A stretch of 64,000 nucleotides of DNA from NCBI RefSeq assembly GCF_000003855.2, contig NW_003101649.1:206478-270477 (forward strand), given 5' to 3'. The position numbers and the translations under genes were made by a program. The first letter of the stretch is position 1. Every line of letters begins with the position of its first letter. This document shows, piece after piece, positions 35,039 to 46,690 of this stretch. Source of the DNA: Blastomyces gilchristii SLH14081. Its lineage: Eukaryota; Ascomycota; Eurotiomycetes; Onygenales; Ajellomycetaceae. The notes under the pieces were generated by a model. It saw only the letters and a list, made by a program, of their open reading frames with translations, did not search any database and was not told where the DNA came from.

Positions 35039-35319
35039 CTATAAAAACATTCATTATCTTCTTATTAGAAATGATTATTCATCAAGAGATATCTGAATAT
35101 GTAACAACATGTAAGAAATAGAGAAACAGTCAAACAGTTAAGTGAACACTGAGTTCTCAGATAGAAGCTTGCTCATCAGTCACCCTGGCCCTGTAACAAG
35201 ATCTTATGAAGAGAATATCAGTGAAAGATCTCAGAGTTCTGACACTCAGATATATGAGAATATGATTACACTTCTTCAGATATTATACATCTGACAAAAC
35301 AATATAATCATGTCTAACA

Positions 35320-36490
35320 ATAATATGAGAGAACTCTCAAGCATAAGCATAGAGATGATGTCACAGTGACTCTAAGCAATGTTGAAATTACAACAGCAAC
35401 AGATAGCAGACATGCATGCAACTTAATAACTTCAATATAAAGAGATTCAATAATTAACTTATGTGATTTCAACAGCTACAGAATTGAATACAAAAGTGCT
35501 GAAAGAACACTTAGATGCTTCTGCATATTTTAATGCTTTCAATCTCACTCTCTACTCATCATGAAGAATGAAAATGCTCATGAAACTGAGTATAGATGAA
35601 GATTTCATCAGTTCATTAATCAATCAAGATTGATACATCAATGAATGATTGAAGAATCACATGAAACAGAAGTTTCATTCATGAATGAAAGCATGTGAAA
35701 CAGCATTGTGAACATCTGATAACATCATGAAACATCTTGATATTCTGTTCTGAGACACTGCCATGCAACAGAAAGCATTAAATTGATTACAGAGTACTTA
35801 ACAGAGAAACACTTCTCTTACAACATTCATCTCTGATTTCAATATCAAGATTCTAGAAGCAGGTGATCAATCTTGAGAGAATTGAATGAAGATTAGCATG
35901 CTTAAGAAGACATTGACTTGTGAACTCTTACAGACTCTTGTAAGTATAGACAAAGACCAGACTTATGAAGACTTCTGCACACAGCACCAGACATTGAATG
36001 ATCATCTTATCAAGCTCAAGAGTATACAGAACAGTGACAGAAGATATTACATCTCAGTCACTTATACACCTGCACTGAAGAGGAGTAACAGCAATGATGC
36101 AGATGTCATGAACTGAATAGATTCAAATAACTATACACAAGCAAGAGTTTTCACTGTTTGAACAGGCTTTCAAGTCTCTGAGATCACTCTCAAAGAAGTT
36201 GCTGATCAACATCAATGTGAAGTATACATCAACTGTAACTGATCAGGACACATTGCTTTCAACTGTCAATCAACCTATGTATCTTCATACTCAAGAGAAA
36301 GATCAGTGCCTTCTCATTCAAAGAATGAATCAGTGTCTGTTCATATCAATCACATTACATTAGAGAAAGATTCAGAAGATAACTATGAGACTATTCTAAT
36401 GAAACAGAGAAAAGATTAGCTTCTATTCAAATTCACAAACAGAAGCTTGAAGAGGTCAGATAATAATGATTTGAAGAGAAGATAACAATG
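35320..36490 (+). pseudogene. Gypsy-C copy 3 gag
   Basis: Collinear with 22353-23500. An open stretch at 35886-36116 covers the capsid C-terminal part (T-C-E-L-L-Q-T-L..L-I-K-L-K-S). In the zinc knuckle near 36217 the first Cys has become Tyr (Y-I-N-C-N-(W)-S-G-H-I-A-F-N-C), but here the Gly before His survives. Confidence 0.75.
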
Positions 36491-37304
36491 AATGTGATTC
36501 TTGTATCTACTGTGATTGATAACATGTATAATATGAAAGCCATGATAGATAGCAGTCTATATCACTATGCAATGATAAAATCTTCAGTTGTAAGACATTA
36601 TAATCTTCAGTGTATTCTCTTATCAAAATTCTGACTCCTCACAGAATTTGATAGTTCAAAAGACATTTATACTCATTACATGATGAAGCTGACTATAGAT
36701 GTAAGAGAACATCAATGTGAAGATGTCTACATATATGAAGTTGATAATCTTGATTATAATCTTATGTTAGAACTTGTCTGATTATCTGCACAAGGCCTCT
36801 TGTTAAATGCTTAAAACAGAAGCTTGATATTCTCTAACAATGATAGAGTCTATGAAGATAACATTCACAAGATCATGAATCTGACACAGATCTCTGTCAA
36901 CACATATAAAATGCTCTGAAAAAGAAGTTATTAGCAGTAGAATTATGTGATAATCTATTTCATCAGTCTGATCAATATTAAAAAGACTCTAGAAAAGTTA
37001 TCTCATGTTACAATAATAGATTCTTGTACAAAACTCTCTCAATAATATTATGAATATCTAGATATCTTCTGATAAGATAATATTACAAATATACTTCTCT
37101 TATAAGATTCTGAAGTGAATCACAGTATCAAGTTAGAGAAGAAGAATGATAAGAATTCTGAACTGTTATAAGATTCTCTTTATAATATGTTCTGAGATGA
37201 ACTTCTTCTTCTTCAAAAGACACTTAATGATCTATTGAATAAAGAATTCATATGTGTTAGTAATTCTTCTGTGATCTCTATTCTCTTTGCAAAGAAACCA
37301 GATG

Positions 37305-37317
37305 AAGAACTTCAGTT
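37305..37317. repeat. 13-bp TSD, left, of SINE copy 1
   Basis: AAGAACTTCAGTT, repeated at 37688-37700. The host Gypsy-C reverse transcriptase reads through when one copy is removed. Confidence 0.95.
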
Positions 37318-37412
37318 GCCCCGGTGGCCGAATGGTTAATGCGGCCACCCGGTCGCGCCTTGGCGTGGGAAAACCAAGGCGCGTGGGTTCGAAACGCAGG
37401 GGATACATTAAA
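37318..37412 (+). promoter_or_regulatory. tRNA-like RNA polymerase III promoter head of SINE
   Basis: Boxes A and B with about 50 nt between, inside a tRNA-like fold starting GCCCCGG. It lacks a clean acceptor pairing and an anticodon loop, so it is not a working tRNA gene. Confidence 0.8.
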
Positions 37413-37687
37413 TCCAGAACTCAAGCACCTCAGGTTCCTAATAAATACAGAGGTGTACAAATCGCTCCAATGAATCACTCTATGTTCCTGGGCTGGGAAG
37501 TTATTATCATATGTATCTAATTGTCACTCCTTTGTATTTTCCTATGTTCTTGTTATCTTGGCGTGGTCTCAACACCTGTATTTCCTCCTGTATAACCAAC
37601 ACTTGACCTGTATTTAACATCACGCAAGGACTCATCATAAGCTCCGCTTGCATATGAGTATAATGGAAGAATAATAATAATAATAAT
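37318..37687 (+). mobile_element. tRNA-derived SINE, copy 1, with perfect 13-bp TSD
   Basis: 370 bp, unlike its surroundings in base composition (many CpG, CpC). Head: tRNA-like with box A TGGCCGAATGG (37325-37335) and box B GGTTCGAAACG (37386-37396); between them a strong stem of CGCCTTGG and CCAAGGCG recalls the long variable arm of class II (Leu/Ser) tRNAs. A unique body of about 270 bp follows, ending TATAATGGAAGAATAATAAT plus AAT repeats. A CC deletion next to box B distinguishes it from copy 2. The ORFs over it are chance. Confidence 0.93.
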
Positions 37688-39612
37688 AAGAACTTCAGTT
37701 CTGTGTGAACTATCAAGAACTGAACAGAATAATAAAGAAAGACTACTATCTGCTATCTCTTATCAATAAAACTCTAGCTCATATTGAACAAGCTCAATGA
37801 TTTATAAAACTAGATATCATCACTGTGTTTCATAAGATTCACATTACTGAAGAAGATGAGTGGCTTATAGCATTCTAAATATGATATGATCTCTTCAAAT
37901 AAATAGTTACTCTCTTCAGACTGGCTAACAGTCTCAGTATATTTCAGAAGTATATTAACTGAGCACTTCAAGATTTTCTTAATGAATTCATAACTATATA
38001 TCTCAATGACATTCTCATCTTCACTGATGAGTTTAGAAAAGAATATCAAGAACATGTATAAAGAGTATTACAATGATTATGAGAAGCAGAACTATCAATA
38101 GATATTGATAAGTGTGACTTTGAAGTCAAGAGTATTAAATATCTAGATTTTATCATAGAAGCTGGTAAGAAAATTCAAATGAATTCTGAGAAAGTCTCTG
38201 TCATTCTTGAATGAAAAGCTTCATATACTGTGAAAGATATATGAAGCTTCATCAGAGTTGCTAACTTCTATCAGTGATTTGTATGAAACTTCTCAGATAT
38301 TATAAGATCACTTACAGAACTTATTAAGAAGAACTCAGTATTTCAGTGATCAGTAAATACTGAAGCTGCATTCACACAGATAAAGAAGATATTCATTAAC
38401 ATCTCTCTACTAATGATATTTAACTCTGATTATAAAACAGTTATTGAAGCTGACTTCTCTGACTATATTACAGAGAAAGCTATATTACAATATAATGATA
38501 AAGATGTCTTACAATCATGCATCTTCATGTCTAAGAAATTGAGTCCTGTTGAATGCAACTATGAGATCTATCATAAGAAACTTCTTACAATTGTACACTG
38601 TCTAGAAGAATAAGACTCTGAACTCTGAAGTGTCTCTGAATTTGAGATAATCATAGATTATAAGAATCTCAAGCAGTTCACAACTATCTGTAAACTCATC
38701 AAATGACAGATACAATGATACGAGTTCTTAAGCTGCTTTCATTTTACAATACACTATCATTCTGACAGCCAGAACTCAATGACAGATGTTCTCTCATAAT
38801 GAGAGCAAGATATATCATCTGATGTAACAGATACTCACTGAATTAACTGAGAGCACCAGCTCTTGAACCTGAAGATACTAGTTCATCACAATGAGATCAC
38901 TCATGACACTATACACACTTTGTTAGTCAGAGCATTCTTCAGATCTACACTGAATAAATTATGATATACAACAGCTCAAACTGATGAACTTCTTCAAACA
39001 CTCACTAAAGCAGTATATCAAGAAGCACTCTGATTTCTCTCAGAACTATATATAAGAACTGATATCTCAGAATATTCAATCAATGATAATAACACTCTAT
39101 AATTTCATGAACAACACTGAGTCTCTCACTTCAAATTCTTACACACTCAGATAATACAAGAGATGCATGATTCACTTATACCTGATTATTCAGACTGTGA
39201 ATAACTGTATAGAATGATCTTCTGAGAGTTCTACTAATCTGAGATATCAAACAGTATCAGACACTTCATCTGAAACTATAATCATTATTCTTTCATCATC
39301 TCATGAAAGAACTGTAGAAAAGATCTGCTGAAATCACTCAATGTTTCTGATAGAATCTGATGAGATGTAATAATTAACTTCACTGTTAATCTCTCTGAGA
39401 GTAAGAATTATAGAAATATTATAATCATCATGAATTGATTGAGCAAAGATGTAATATTGAAACCTTGTGATAAGATGAATACTGAATAAGTCACTGAAGC
39501 TTTTCTACAGAGCCTGTTCTATCAAATGCATGAATTGCTGAGATCAATAGTATCAGATCAGAGCTGTCAATTTGTGAGTGCTCTCTGAATAAGAATCTGT
39601 CAAGTTCTCAAG

Positions 39613-41327
39613 AGTAGATGATCAAACTTGAAAGAATTAAATGAAGGTTAGTATACTCAAGAAGACACTAACTTTCAAACTCTTACAGATTCTCATAAGT
39701 GTAAATAAAGACTTAACTTATAAAGGCTTCTACACACAGCTTCAGATATTGAACAATCATCTTATCAAGCTTAAGAGTATACAGAACAGTGATAGAAGAT
39801 GTTACACTTACACACCTGTACTGAGAAATATCTCAGTCACTCACACACCTGCACTGAGAAATAACAACAATGATGCACATGCTATGAACTGAGTAGACTT
39901 AAATATCTATGTATAAGCAAGAGTCTCTGCTGTCTGAACAGGCTTTCAATTCTCTGAGATCACTCTCAAAGAAGTCACTGATTGGTATTAATGAGAAGTG
40001 TGCATCAACTGTAACTGATCAGAGTATATTACTTTCAACTGTCAATCAGTCTATGTGCCTTCTCATTCAAAGAATGAATCAGCATCTGTCCATGTCAATC
40101 ATGTTATATTAGAGAAGAATTCAGAAGATAACTATAAGAATGTCTTGATGAAACAGGAAAAAGATTAGCTTCTGTTCAAATTCACAAGCAGAAGCTTGAA
40201 GAGATTGAATAATAATAATTTGAAGAGAAAATGACAATGAATACAATTCTTATATCTACTGTGATAGATAATATGTATAATATGAAAGCTATAATAGACA
40301 GTGATCTATGTTATTACACAATAATTAAATCTTCACTTGTAAAATATTATAATCTTCAGTGTATTTTCTTATCAAGATCTCATCTTCTCACAGAATTTAA
40401 TGATTTAAAAGATCTTCACACTCATTACATGATGAAACTAAATATAGATATTAGAGAACATTAATGTGAAGATGTCTATACATAGAAAGTTAAGAATCTT
40501 GACTATAATCTCATTCTAGAACTTATCTGACTATCTGAACAAGATATCTTATTGAATACTTAAAACAGAAGCTTAATATTCTCTAATAATAATAGAATTC
40601 ACAAAGATGATATTTACAAGACTATGAATCTTACACAGATCTCTGTCAATGCTTATAAAATACTCTGAAAAAGAAGTCATTATCAAAATCACTGACAGAG
40701 TCACTGATAAAGTTATTAACAGTAGAATTATGTATCAATCTATTCTGTCAGTTTGACTGATATCAAGAAAGCTCTAGAAAAGTTATCTTATACTACAATA
40801 ACAGACTCTTACACAAAACTCTCTTAATAATATCATGAATATCTAGATGTCGTTTAACAAGATAATATTATAAATATATCTTCTTTACAAGGTTTAGAAG
40901 TGAATCACAGTATCAAGTTAGAAAAGAAGAATAATAAGAACTCTGAGTCACTGTAAGACTCTCTTTATAATATATCTCAAGATGAACTTCTTATTCTTCA
41001 GAAGACACTCAATAATCTGTTGAATAAGAAATTCATATATATTAGTAACTCTTTCACTGCAGCTTCTATTCTCTTTACAAAGAAGTCAGATAAAGAACTT
41101 CAATTCTGTGTGAACTATTGAGATCTAAACAGATTAACAAAAAAAGATTGTTATTTCTTATCTCTCATCAATGAAACTCTAGCATATATCAGACAAGCTT
41201 AATAATTTACAAAGTTAGATATTATCACTGTATTTCATAAGATTCATATCACTGAAGAAGATGAATAACTTACAGCATTTTGAACATATTATAATCTCTT
41301 TAAATGAGTAGTCACACTCTTTGAACT
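39613..41327 (+). mobile_element. Gypsy-C copy 4, both ends missing
   Basis: Begins mid-gag (counterpart of about 22915) and ends in reverse transcriptase, where Gypsy-B (+) inserts. Contains a gag C-terminal open part (39641-39892), zinc knuckle V-C-I-N-C-N near 40002, and an open protease (40231-40464) with I-D-S-D in place of D-S-G. A small insertion near 40690-40715 lengthens the protease-reverse transcriptase linker. Confidence 0.85.
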
Positions 41328-41600
41328 TGTAAGAAATCCCGCTCTCGCGGATTCTTTACCTCTATTCCTGTCTCTCGCGTAATCAATAGGGTTAGCGGCC
41401 CTTGGCTACACACAACTATATAGACTGGAGTTCATGAATACTATTCATAACTCAGCTTGAATGCTATTATATATTTGATTTCAACATTTTATCTTTCTAC
41501 TGTAAATACTTCTAATAGTTAACAGTATATATCACATCAAGCTGTAAATACTCAAATAATCACCTGTAAACTCTTATTCTTATATTTCAAGCTCAGTCAG
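41328..41600 (+). repeat. Gypsy-B 5' LTR (3' limit uncertain)
   Basis: Begins TGTAAG and holds a TATA-like TATATA at 41417-41422 in ACAACTATATAGACTGG. CpG survives in the first 70 bp (CCCGC, CGCGG, CTCGCGT, AGCGGCC). The right border cannot be set because no complete second LTR is present. Confidence 0.6.
41329..41359. repeat. Imperfect hairpin at Gypsy-B terminus
   Basis: Arms GTAAGAAATCCCGC and GCGGATTCTTTAC can pair around a TCTC loop, with small bulges. The same hairpin is present in the minus copy at 61261-61291. Could form in the R/U3 RNA or simply be chance. Confidence 0.6.
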
Positions 41601-41619
41601 TCAGTAACTGTCTATTATG

Positions 41620-42860
41620 ACTGAAAGAACTAGGAACTTACATGCTTCAATCCCTGTTAACTCTACTGCAGACACTCAGAAGCAGTTACTTGAATCATGA
41701 ATAATCTCTATGAAAGAAGTCTCAGAGAACTTATCAACTACTTATAGAATATCATTCTCTACATCTGTGACAGAGAAACTCTTCAAACTCATGAATAAAT
41801 CAATCTCAGTGAAGAACATTCTTGAGCATCTTCTACAGAATCAAGCTATTTTTCTATAAGAAATGCTTACTATCTGTAAACACTCTCAAACTGAGTCTCT
41901 AGACATGATCTTCAGAGATACTTATAAATTAAAAAGAAACTTTCTTAAGCTGTAATCACTTAAGATCACTTATCAAATTATAATCTATAAAAGTCTTTGC
42001 AAGTTTGTATTTGAAATTGACTTACAAGCTCAGCTATGTAATATAAAAGATAAAGAAGCTGTTATCTATACAATAATAGATCTCTACTACACTGAAGTCA
42101 GAAACTGACTGAATTATCTAGAGAATGATCACAAGAGATCTCACTGATCTGTTCTCAAGATCTATCTAGAGAATAAGTTAAGAGACTTTATAAGTCAGAT
42201 AGAGAACATCTGAGCTGTAATCATTAATATTAGAAAAAGAGATGAGAAATCTGATAAAGACTACTCACAGTATTTCATGAAATTATGATACAAATTGAGA
42301 TCTATAATAACAGGACTCTGAAATAAGATCTGAATAATAATATTCATGAAGAAACTGAATAAAGAAATATAGAACAAGCTCATTAAGTAAGACTTCAAGT
42401 TCTTAACTCTAGAGAAACTGATAACTCTCATTCATTACTTATAAATCACTGTGAGAGTCACAGATCTGTGAAGAAAAGATTATCAATCAGCTCTGTAAGA
42501 GCTAGAACAACAGAGAATAGATTTATCAGAGAAAGATAATAAGACACAGAGAGATTTATATCTGACTGCTGATCAGAGAGAGAGAGCTTCATAAGCTCTT
42601 ATAAATAAAGTATATAATAGAGAGATTAAGAAAAAGACTCTCTACTTTATCTATTCTAAATCAGAATATCTTCATATAAACTATTCAGATAAATTAAAAT
42701 AGAAATTTGAGAAGTTATAGACAGAGTTAGTAACAGTCTTCTTAAGAGCTCTGAAGCTGACATCTGAATCTATTACTCTCTCAATAAAAATATCTGCTTA
42801 CAGAGAGAGACTGTACTGCAGTACTATTATTCTACAAGTATGAGAAATATTGATAAACTC
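41620..42860 (+). pseudogene. Gypsy-B gag
   Basis: Starts near an ATG at about 41618 (M-T-E-R-T-R-N). Helical capsid-like sequence with D-F-K-F-L, L-T-A-D-Q-R-E-R-A and related blocks; a C-terminal Cys-rich knuckle was not resolved. Many TAA/TGA stops. Confidence 0.6.
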
Positions 42861-43240
42861 AGAATTTCAGATTACTGTAGTGTTTCTAAAGCTCACAGAG
42901 TAAATAAGCTGAGTAGTGAAAACTGAAAATCTGCTCTTATAATAAACAGAGTGTGAGAACTCAGATCTGAGAGCTGAGAGATTTACAAGAGCTATCTTTG
43001 AATTACAAGATCTCTTCAGAATCTGAAGAAGATTTACAGAAACTGTGATTATCACAGATATCACAGATAACATGTACTTGAGACTTATATAACTTCAAAG
43101 ATATAATCTGTATATAGCTGTTCATAAGTCAGGTTTATACTTTCAATCAGTGTTAATAAACTCACTTATAAAGATAGAATCAGTTGATGCTGCAAAGTTA
43201 ATTAGAGAAGACAAGCTTATCTATATAATGACTTTACAAA
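42860..43240 (+). pseudogene. Gypsy-B protease
   Basis: T-V-I-I-T-D-I-T-D-N-M-Y-L-R-L-I-W-L at about 43035-43095 matches the end of a gypsy retropepsin (M-I-L-G-L-P-W-L), followed by a N-L..I..x-x-G-x-Y-F block that fits N-P-x-I-D-W..W-R-Y. The catalytic triad lies in the mutated part near 42880. The minus ORF at 42867-43073 is a shadow. Confidence 0.65.
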
Positions 43241-43279
43241 TGTCTGAGAACTTCACAGTTATGAAAACTAAGCTTCAGA

Positions 43280-43900
43280 TATCAGAGAAATATCAAGATC
43301 TTATAGAGATATTCAGCTTAGTAAAGATAGCTGAGCTTTCTTCTTACTATGAAAAGAATCTGATAATAAATTTAATAGAAGAGTAGAAACTCTTCTGAGA
43401 ATTAATCTATAAGCTCTCTTATCATGAGACAGAGATCTTGCAGGCCTATATAAAGAAGACTCTGAAGAATGACTTTATTCAATCTTTACAGATCTTTATG
43501 AAAGTCTCAGTGATGTTTATAAAGAAGAAGAATAAAGATCTCAGATTATATATAGACTATTATAATCTGAACTTTAAGATAATAAAGAGTTACTATTCTC
43601 TATCTCTGATTAAGAATGTAATCAATCATCTCACAGAAGCTGTTATATTCACATAACTGAATATAATTAATATATATATATAGCTGTGAATACAGTCTGA
43701 GAATGAATGAAAGACTGTCTTTAGAACTGCACTGAGATTATTTAAATATCTAGTAATATCTTTTGATTTGACTAATATCTTCATAACATTTCAGTCTTTC
43801 ATTAATAAAACACTTTATACATATCTGAATATCTTTGTAATAATATATCTGAATGATGTGATGATATACTTTACAAAGAAGAAAGAACACACTGAGAATG
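43280..43900 (+). pseudogene. Gypsy-B reverse transcriptase
   Basis: Open fragments 43150-43386 and 43438-43656 give: Y-Q-D-L-I-E-I-F-S (counterpart of Y-x-D-F-A-D-V-F-S), S-V-M-F-I-K-K-K-N-K-D-L-R-L-Y-I-D-Y-Y-N-L-N fingers block, Y-S-L-S-L-I-K, then W-K-T-V-F-R-T near 43706 and catalytic Y-L-N-D at 43846-43857 (Asp to Asn). Textbook Ty3/gypsy. Confidence 0.9.
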
Positions 43901-44289
43901 TGTAAAGTGTGTTGAAGATCTTAGATGAGACAGAACTGTATATTAAGTATATAAAGTGCAACTTCAGTACTTATCAGATTAATTTCCTAGAATATATAAT
44001 CATCACAGATGATATTCAGATGAAATCTTCATAGATTAAGACTATTCTATTATAATCAGAGCTAACTAGTATTTATAAGATTCAGATTCTTCTGAGCTTT
44101 GTGAATTTCTATAGATAGTTTATCTTTGTGTTTACAAGAATCTTCTTGACTCTTACAGATATACTGAAGAGTGAAAATAAGAAGAAATCATCTTATAAAT
44201 AAAGAATGAAAAGATTGTTAAAAAGAGAGAACTGTAAGAACTTTTTTATCTCAGGAACTTACAGAGTCTTTATAAGATTGAAATAGATA

Positions 44290-44660
44290 TTCACAGATAT
44301 AGTGATGCTGTTTCACTTTAATTTCTTACTTTTAATCAGATTGAAGACAGATGTCTTCTTCTTTACAATTTCAGAAATAGTCTTACAACTATAGTTAAAT
44401 AAGAACTGAGTGTCAGTGATCTTTTTCTCACAGAAGATGCAATCTGCAGAGATCAACTATGACATTTATAATCAGAAGTTTCTTATAATAGTGAAATTCT
44501 TTCATTACTGATATCACTACTTTAAGAGTCTTATAACAGTGATTGCTGTTAGAACTGATTATAACAGCTTATAACAGTTTGTTTCAATCAAGAAACTCTC
44601 ACAGTAGTAGGTTTACTAAGCTCAGAGACTGAGTAAGTTCTGATTCAAGATAGAATATAT
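44290..44660 (+). pseudogene. Gypsy-B RNase H
   Basis: K-T-D-V-F-F-F-T-I-S block near 44346 (first catalytic Asp kept) and Y-D-I-Y-N-Q-K-F-L near 44458 correspond to T-D-A-S-x-x-A and Y-D-I-x-D-K-E-L-L. Confidence 0.8.
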
Positions 44661-45229
44661 CAAGAGAACTAAGAATTCAGCAGACAGACTCTCTCACAGA
44701 TCAGACTATATTAAGAAGGCCAGAGTGACAGACACAGAGAGACTAGAGAAGAAAGCAAAGCTTCACAGAATACTCAGACTGAGTGTTGCAAAGAGATTGA
44801 CTGAAGAGTCTTTCAATTCTCTATAAGAGAAGAGAGAGAAGAGAGAAAAGAAGTCAGTATAACTACTTCTTATAACACTGAGAGTTAACACTCTGAGAAT
44901 CTCTGTAAGAATTCTTGAAGAGAGTATCTATAATCTGAAGAATTTACAGACTTTGTGAAGCACTGTGAAAGATCTGATGTAAGAGAAAACAGAGTATAAG
45001 TCTTTATAAGATCTTCTATTCAGATTATCTGAACTGTAACTGAAGAATGAAAATACTCAGTATATTCAGAAACTGCTCACAGCAGAAATCAATCCTGCAG
45101 AAATAAAGAATTGAAGAGACTTAAATAATCTCTTATAAAGAGAAAACTGAATTTATATATCTATAAATGAGTTTCTATATATAGAATTTATTAAAAGATA
45201 TCATAACTCTTCTCTAATAGATTATTTTA

Positions 45230-46090
45230 TAAACACTAGAACTTATGAGTTACTTATAAGAAAATACTTCTAACTGAAGATGCAAGAACTTATGAAGAAG
45301 ATAGTGAATTCTTATACTATTTATCAGAATTCACAGATAGTACAGTTCAGATTATATAAAGAACTTACTTCTCTACTCATCTCACAGAAATCTTAAGAAC
45401 AGCTAGAAATGAATATTCTCATAAGTCTCTCTGAAAGTAAGAACATATATAATGCCTGCTTTAACAGTGTGTTGATAGTAGTAGATTACTTCATCAAGAT
45501 GACACACTTTATATTTACTTATTAGAACTTAAAGTTAAAGAATTTGACTTATATCTTTATTCACAATGTAATTCAGTTGTATGAGTTGTCTATAAACATT
45601 ATCTCAGACAGAGAATTAATCTTTATAGAGAAGTTCTGATCTGTTCTCATAACTATACTGAAGATCTTATGAGATTTAAGCACAGCTTTTTATCAACAGA
45701 CAGATGATCAGATAGAATATCTGATAAGTATATTAAAACAGTATCTGCAGTGCTTTATTAATTATAATCAGAATAATTAAGTGTATTAATTATCACTTAC
45801 AGAGATTATATACAACAACTCAAAGCATATTAGCACAGATAAAACTCTCTTTAAGATGCTCACTGAGACTCATCTGCAGATGATCTTGATGAATTCACAA
45901 GAGTACAATATAGAGTGTGATAATGCCTGTGAACAGGTGAAGAGAATTCAGAATATTCAGAAGAAAGTCTGTGAATCCTTGAGAAAGACTCAAGAGTACT
46001 AGAAGAGATACTATAACTTTAAGTATATTATAAAGAGTTTTAAGAAAGATGATAGAGTCTGACTGAGTCTAGAAAATATTATTATATAGA
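45230..46090 (+). pseudogene. Gypsy-B integrase
   Basis: Zinc-binding part near 45180-45340 (C/Y-x2-C near 45315 is mutated), core with V-D-Y-F-I-K-M-T-H-F near 45480 (first Asp intact), I-I-S-D-R-E-L-I-F near 45598 (second Asp intact) and D-Q-I-E-Y-L-I-S-I-L near 45708 with the Glu. Trp and Gln codons read as stops. Confidence 0.82.
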
Positions 46091-46284
46091 GATCTAATAA
46101 GAAGCTGAATCTCTTACAGACAGAGCCTTGCAAGATTATGAAGAAAGTGAGCTCACAGTTCTATAGATTGAAACTGTTATCTGAGTTGTAGATATATAAT
46201 GTTTTTCATGTCTCTTTACTTCATAAATATAAGGAATTCTTAGAAGAGAATTCTGTGACTTATCACTCTATTTACAAAGCACTA

Positions 46285-46440
46285 GAGAGTGAAAGAGAAT
46301 ATCAGATTAAAGAAATTATTAACTCAGAGAAGTGAGATTGTGAGCTCTGATTCAAGATTCAATGATAAGAGTATTCTAATAAGATAAATAAGTTCACTTG
46401 AGAATCATCTGAGCAGATAAGACATCTGTGAAAGCTGAGA
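46285..46440 (+). pseudogene. Gypsy-B chromodomain
   Basis: E-R-E-Y-Q-I-K-E-I-I-N at 46288-46322, then F-K-I-Q-W-x-E-Y and K-F-T-W-E-S near 46345-46405 reproduce the chromodomain core (aromatic cage Tyr and Trp positions visible, two Trp as TGA). Expected to bind methylated histone H3 lysine 9. Confidence 0.75.
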
Positions 46441-46690
46441 CATGACTTTTATACTGTGAATTCTAATAAGTCAGAATGATATAATCTTCACTAAGAACCT
46501 GATTATAATAAAGATATTAACACTGTCATTTATAAATTCTAGTCTACAAGATGATGAGTTTCTACTGAGATGAACAGTTCACAGTGTATGAAAAGAGAAG
46601 AAGAAATCATGTTCTTATTAAAGCTAAAAAATAAGAAAATAAAAATAGAACTGTGAATGCAATTTAGAGATTAACAAAGAAAAAATAAAG

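Larger units (their letters stand above)
34731..39612 (+). mobile_element. Gypsy-C copy 3, 3'-truncated
   Basis: 308-bp LTR at 34731-35038 (TGTGGCGGGC to TCTTACA), gag from about 35320, zinc knuckle near 36225, protease near 36540-36830, reverse transcriptase 37180-38170 split by the SINE at 37318-37687, RNase H 38390-38640, integrase to 39612. It stops inside the integrase core, where sequence jumps to mid-gag of copy 4. Open fragments such as 35886-36116 (gag) and 38413-38613 (RNase H, with A-D-F-S-D-Y) are parts of it. Confidence 0.88.
41328..46690 (+). mobile_element. Gypsy-B copy on plus strand, chromovirus-type, no 3' LTR
   Basis: Starts TGTAAGAAATCCCGC, a terminus shared with the minus copy (61292). 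Plus-strand order: LTR-like leader, gag, protease, reverse transcriptase, RNase H, integrase, chromodomain: a Ty3/gypsy chromovirus. No second LTR follows; an antisense copia piece is joined instead. Inserted in the reverse transcriptase of Gypsy-C copy 4. Confidence 0.88.

Noticed and set aside
37318..37400. A functional tRNA-Leu/Ser gene
   Set aside because: Boxes A and B are present, but acceptor pairing and anticodon loop are not clean, and the unit continues into a body, an AAT tail and a 13-bp TSD, and recurs at 63652. It is a SINE head.
37278..37716. Three overlapping ORFs on both strands
   Set aside because: All fall in or across the SINE borders; no conserved protein pattern.
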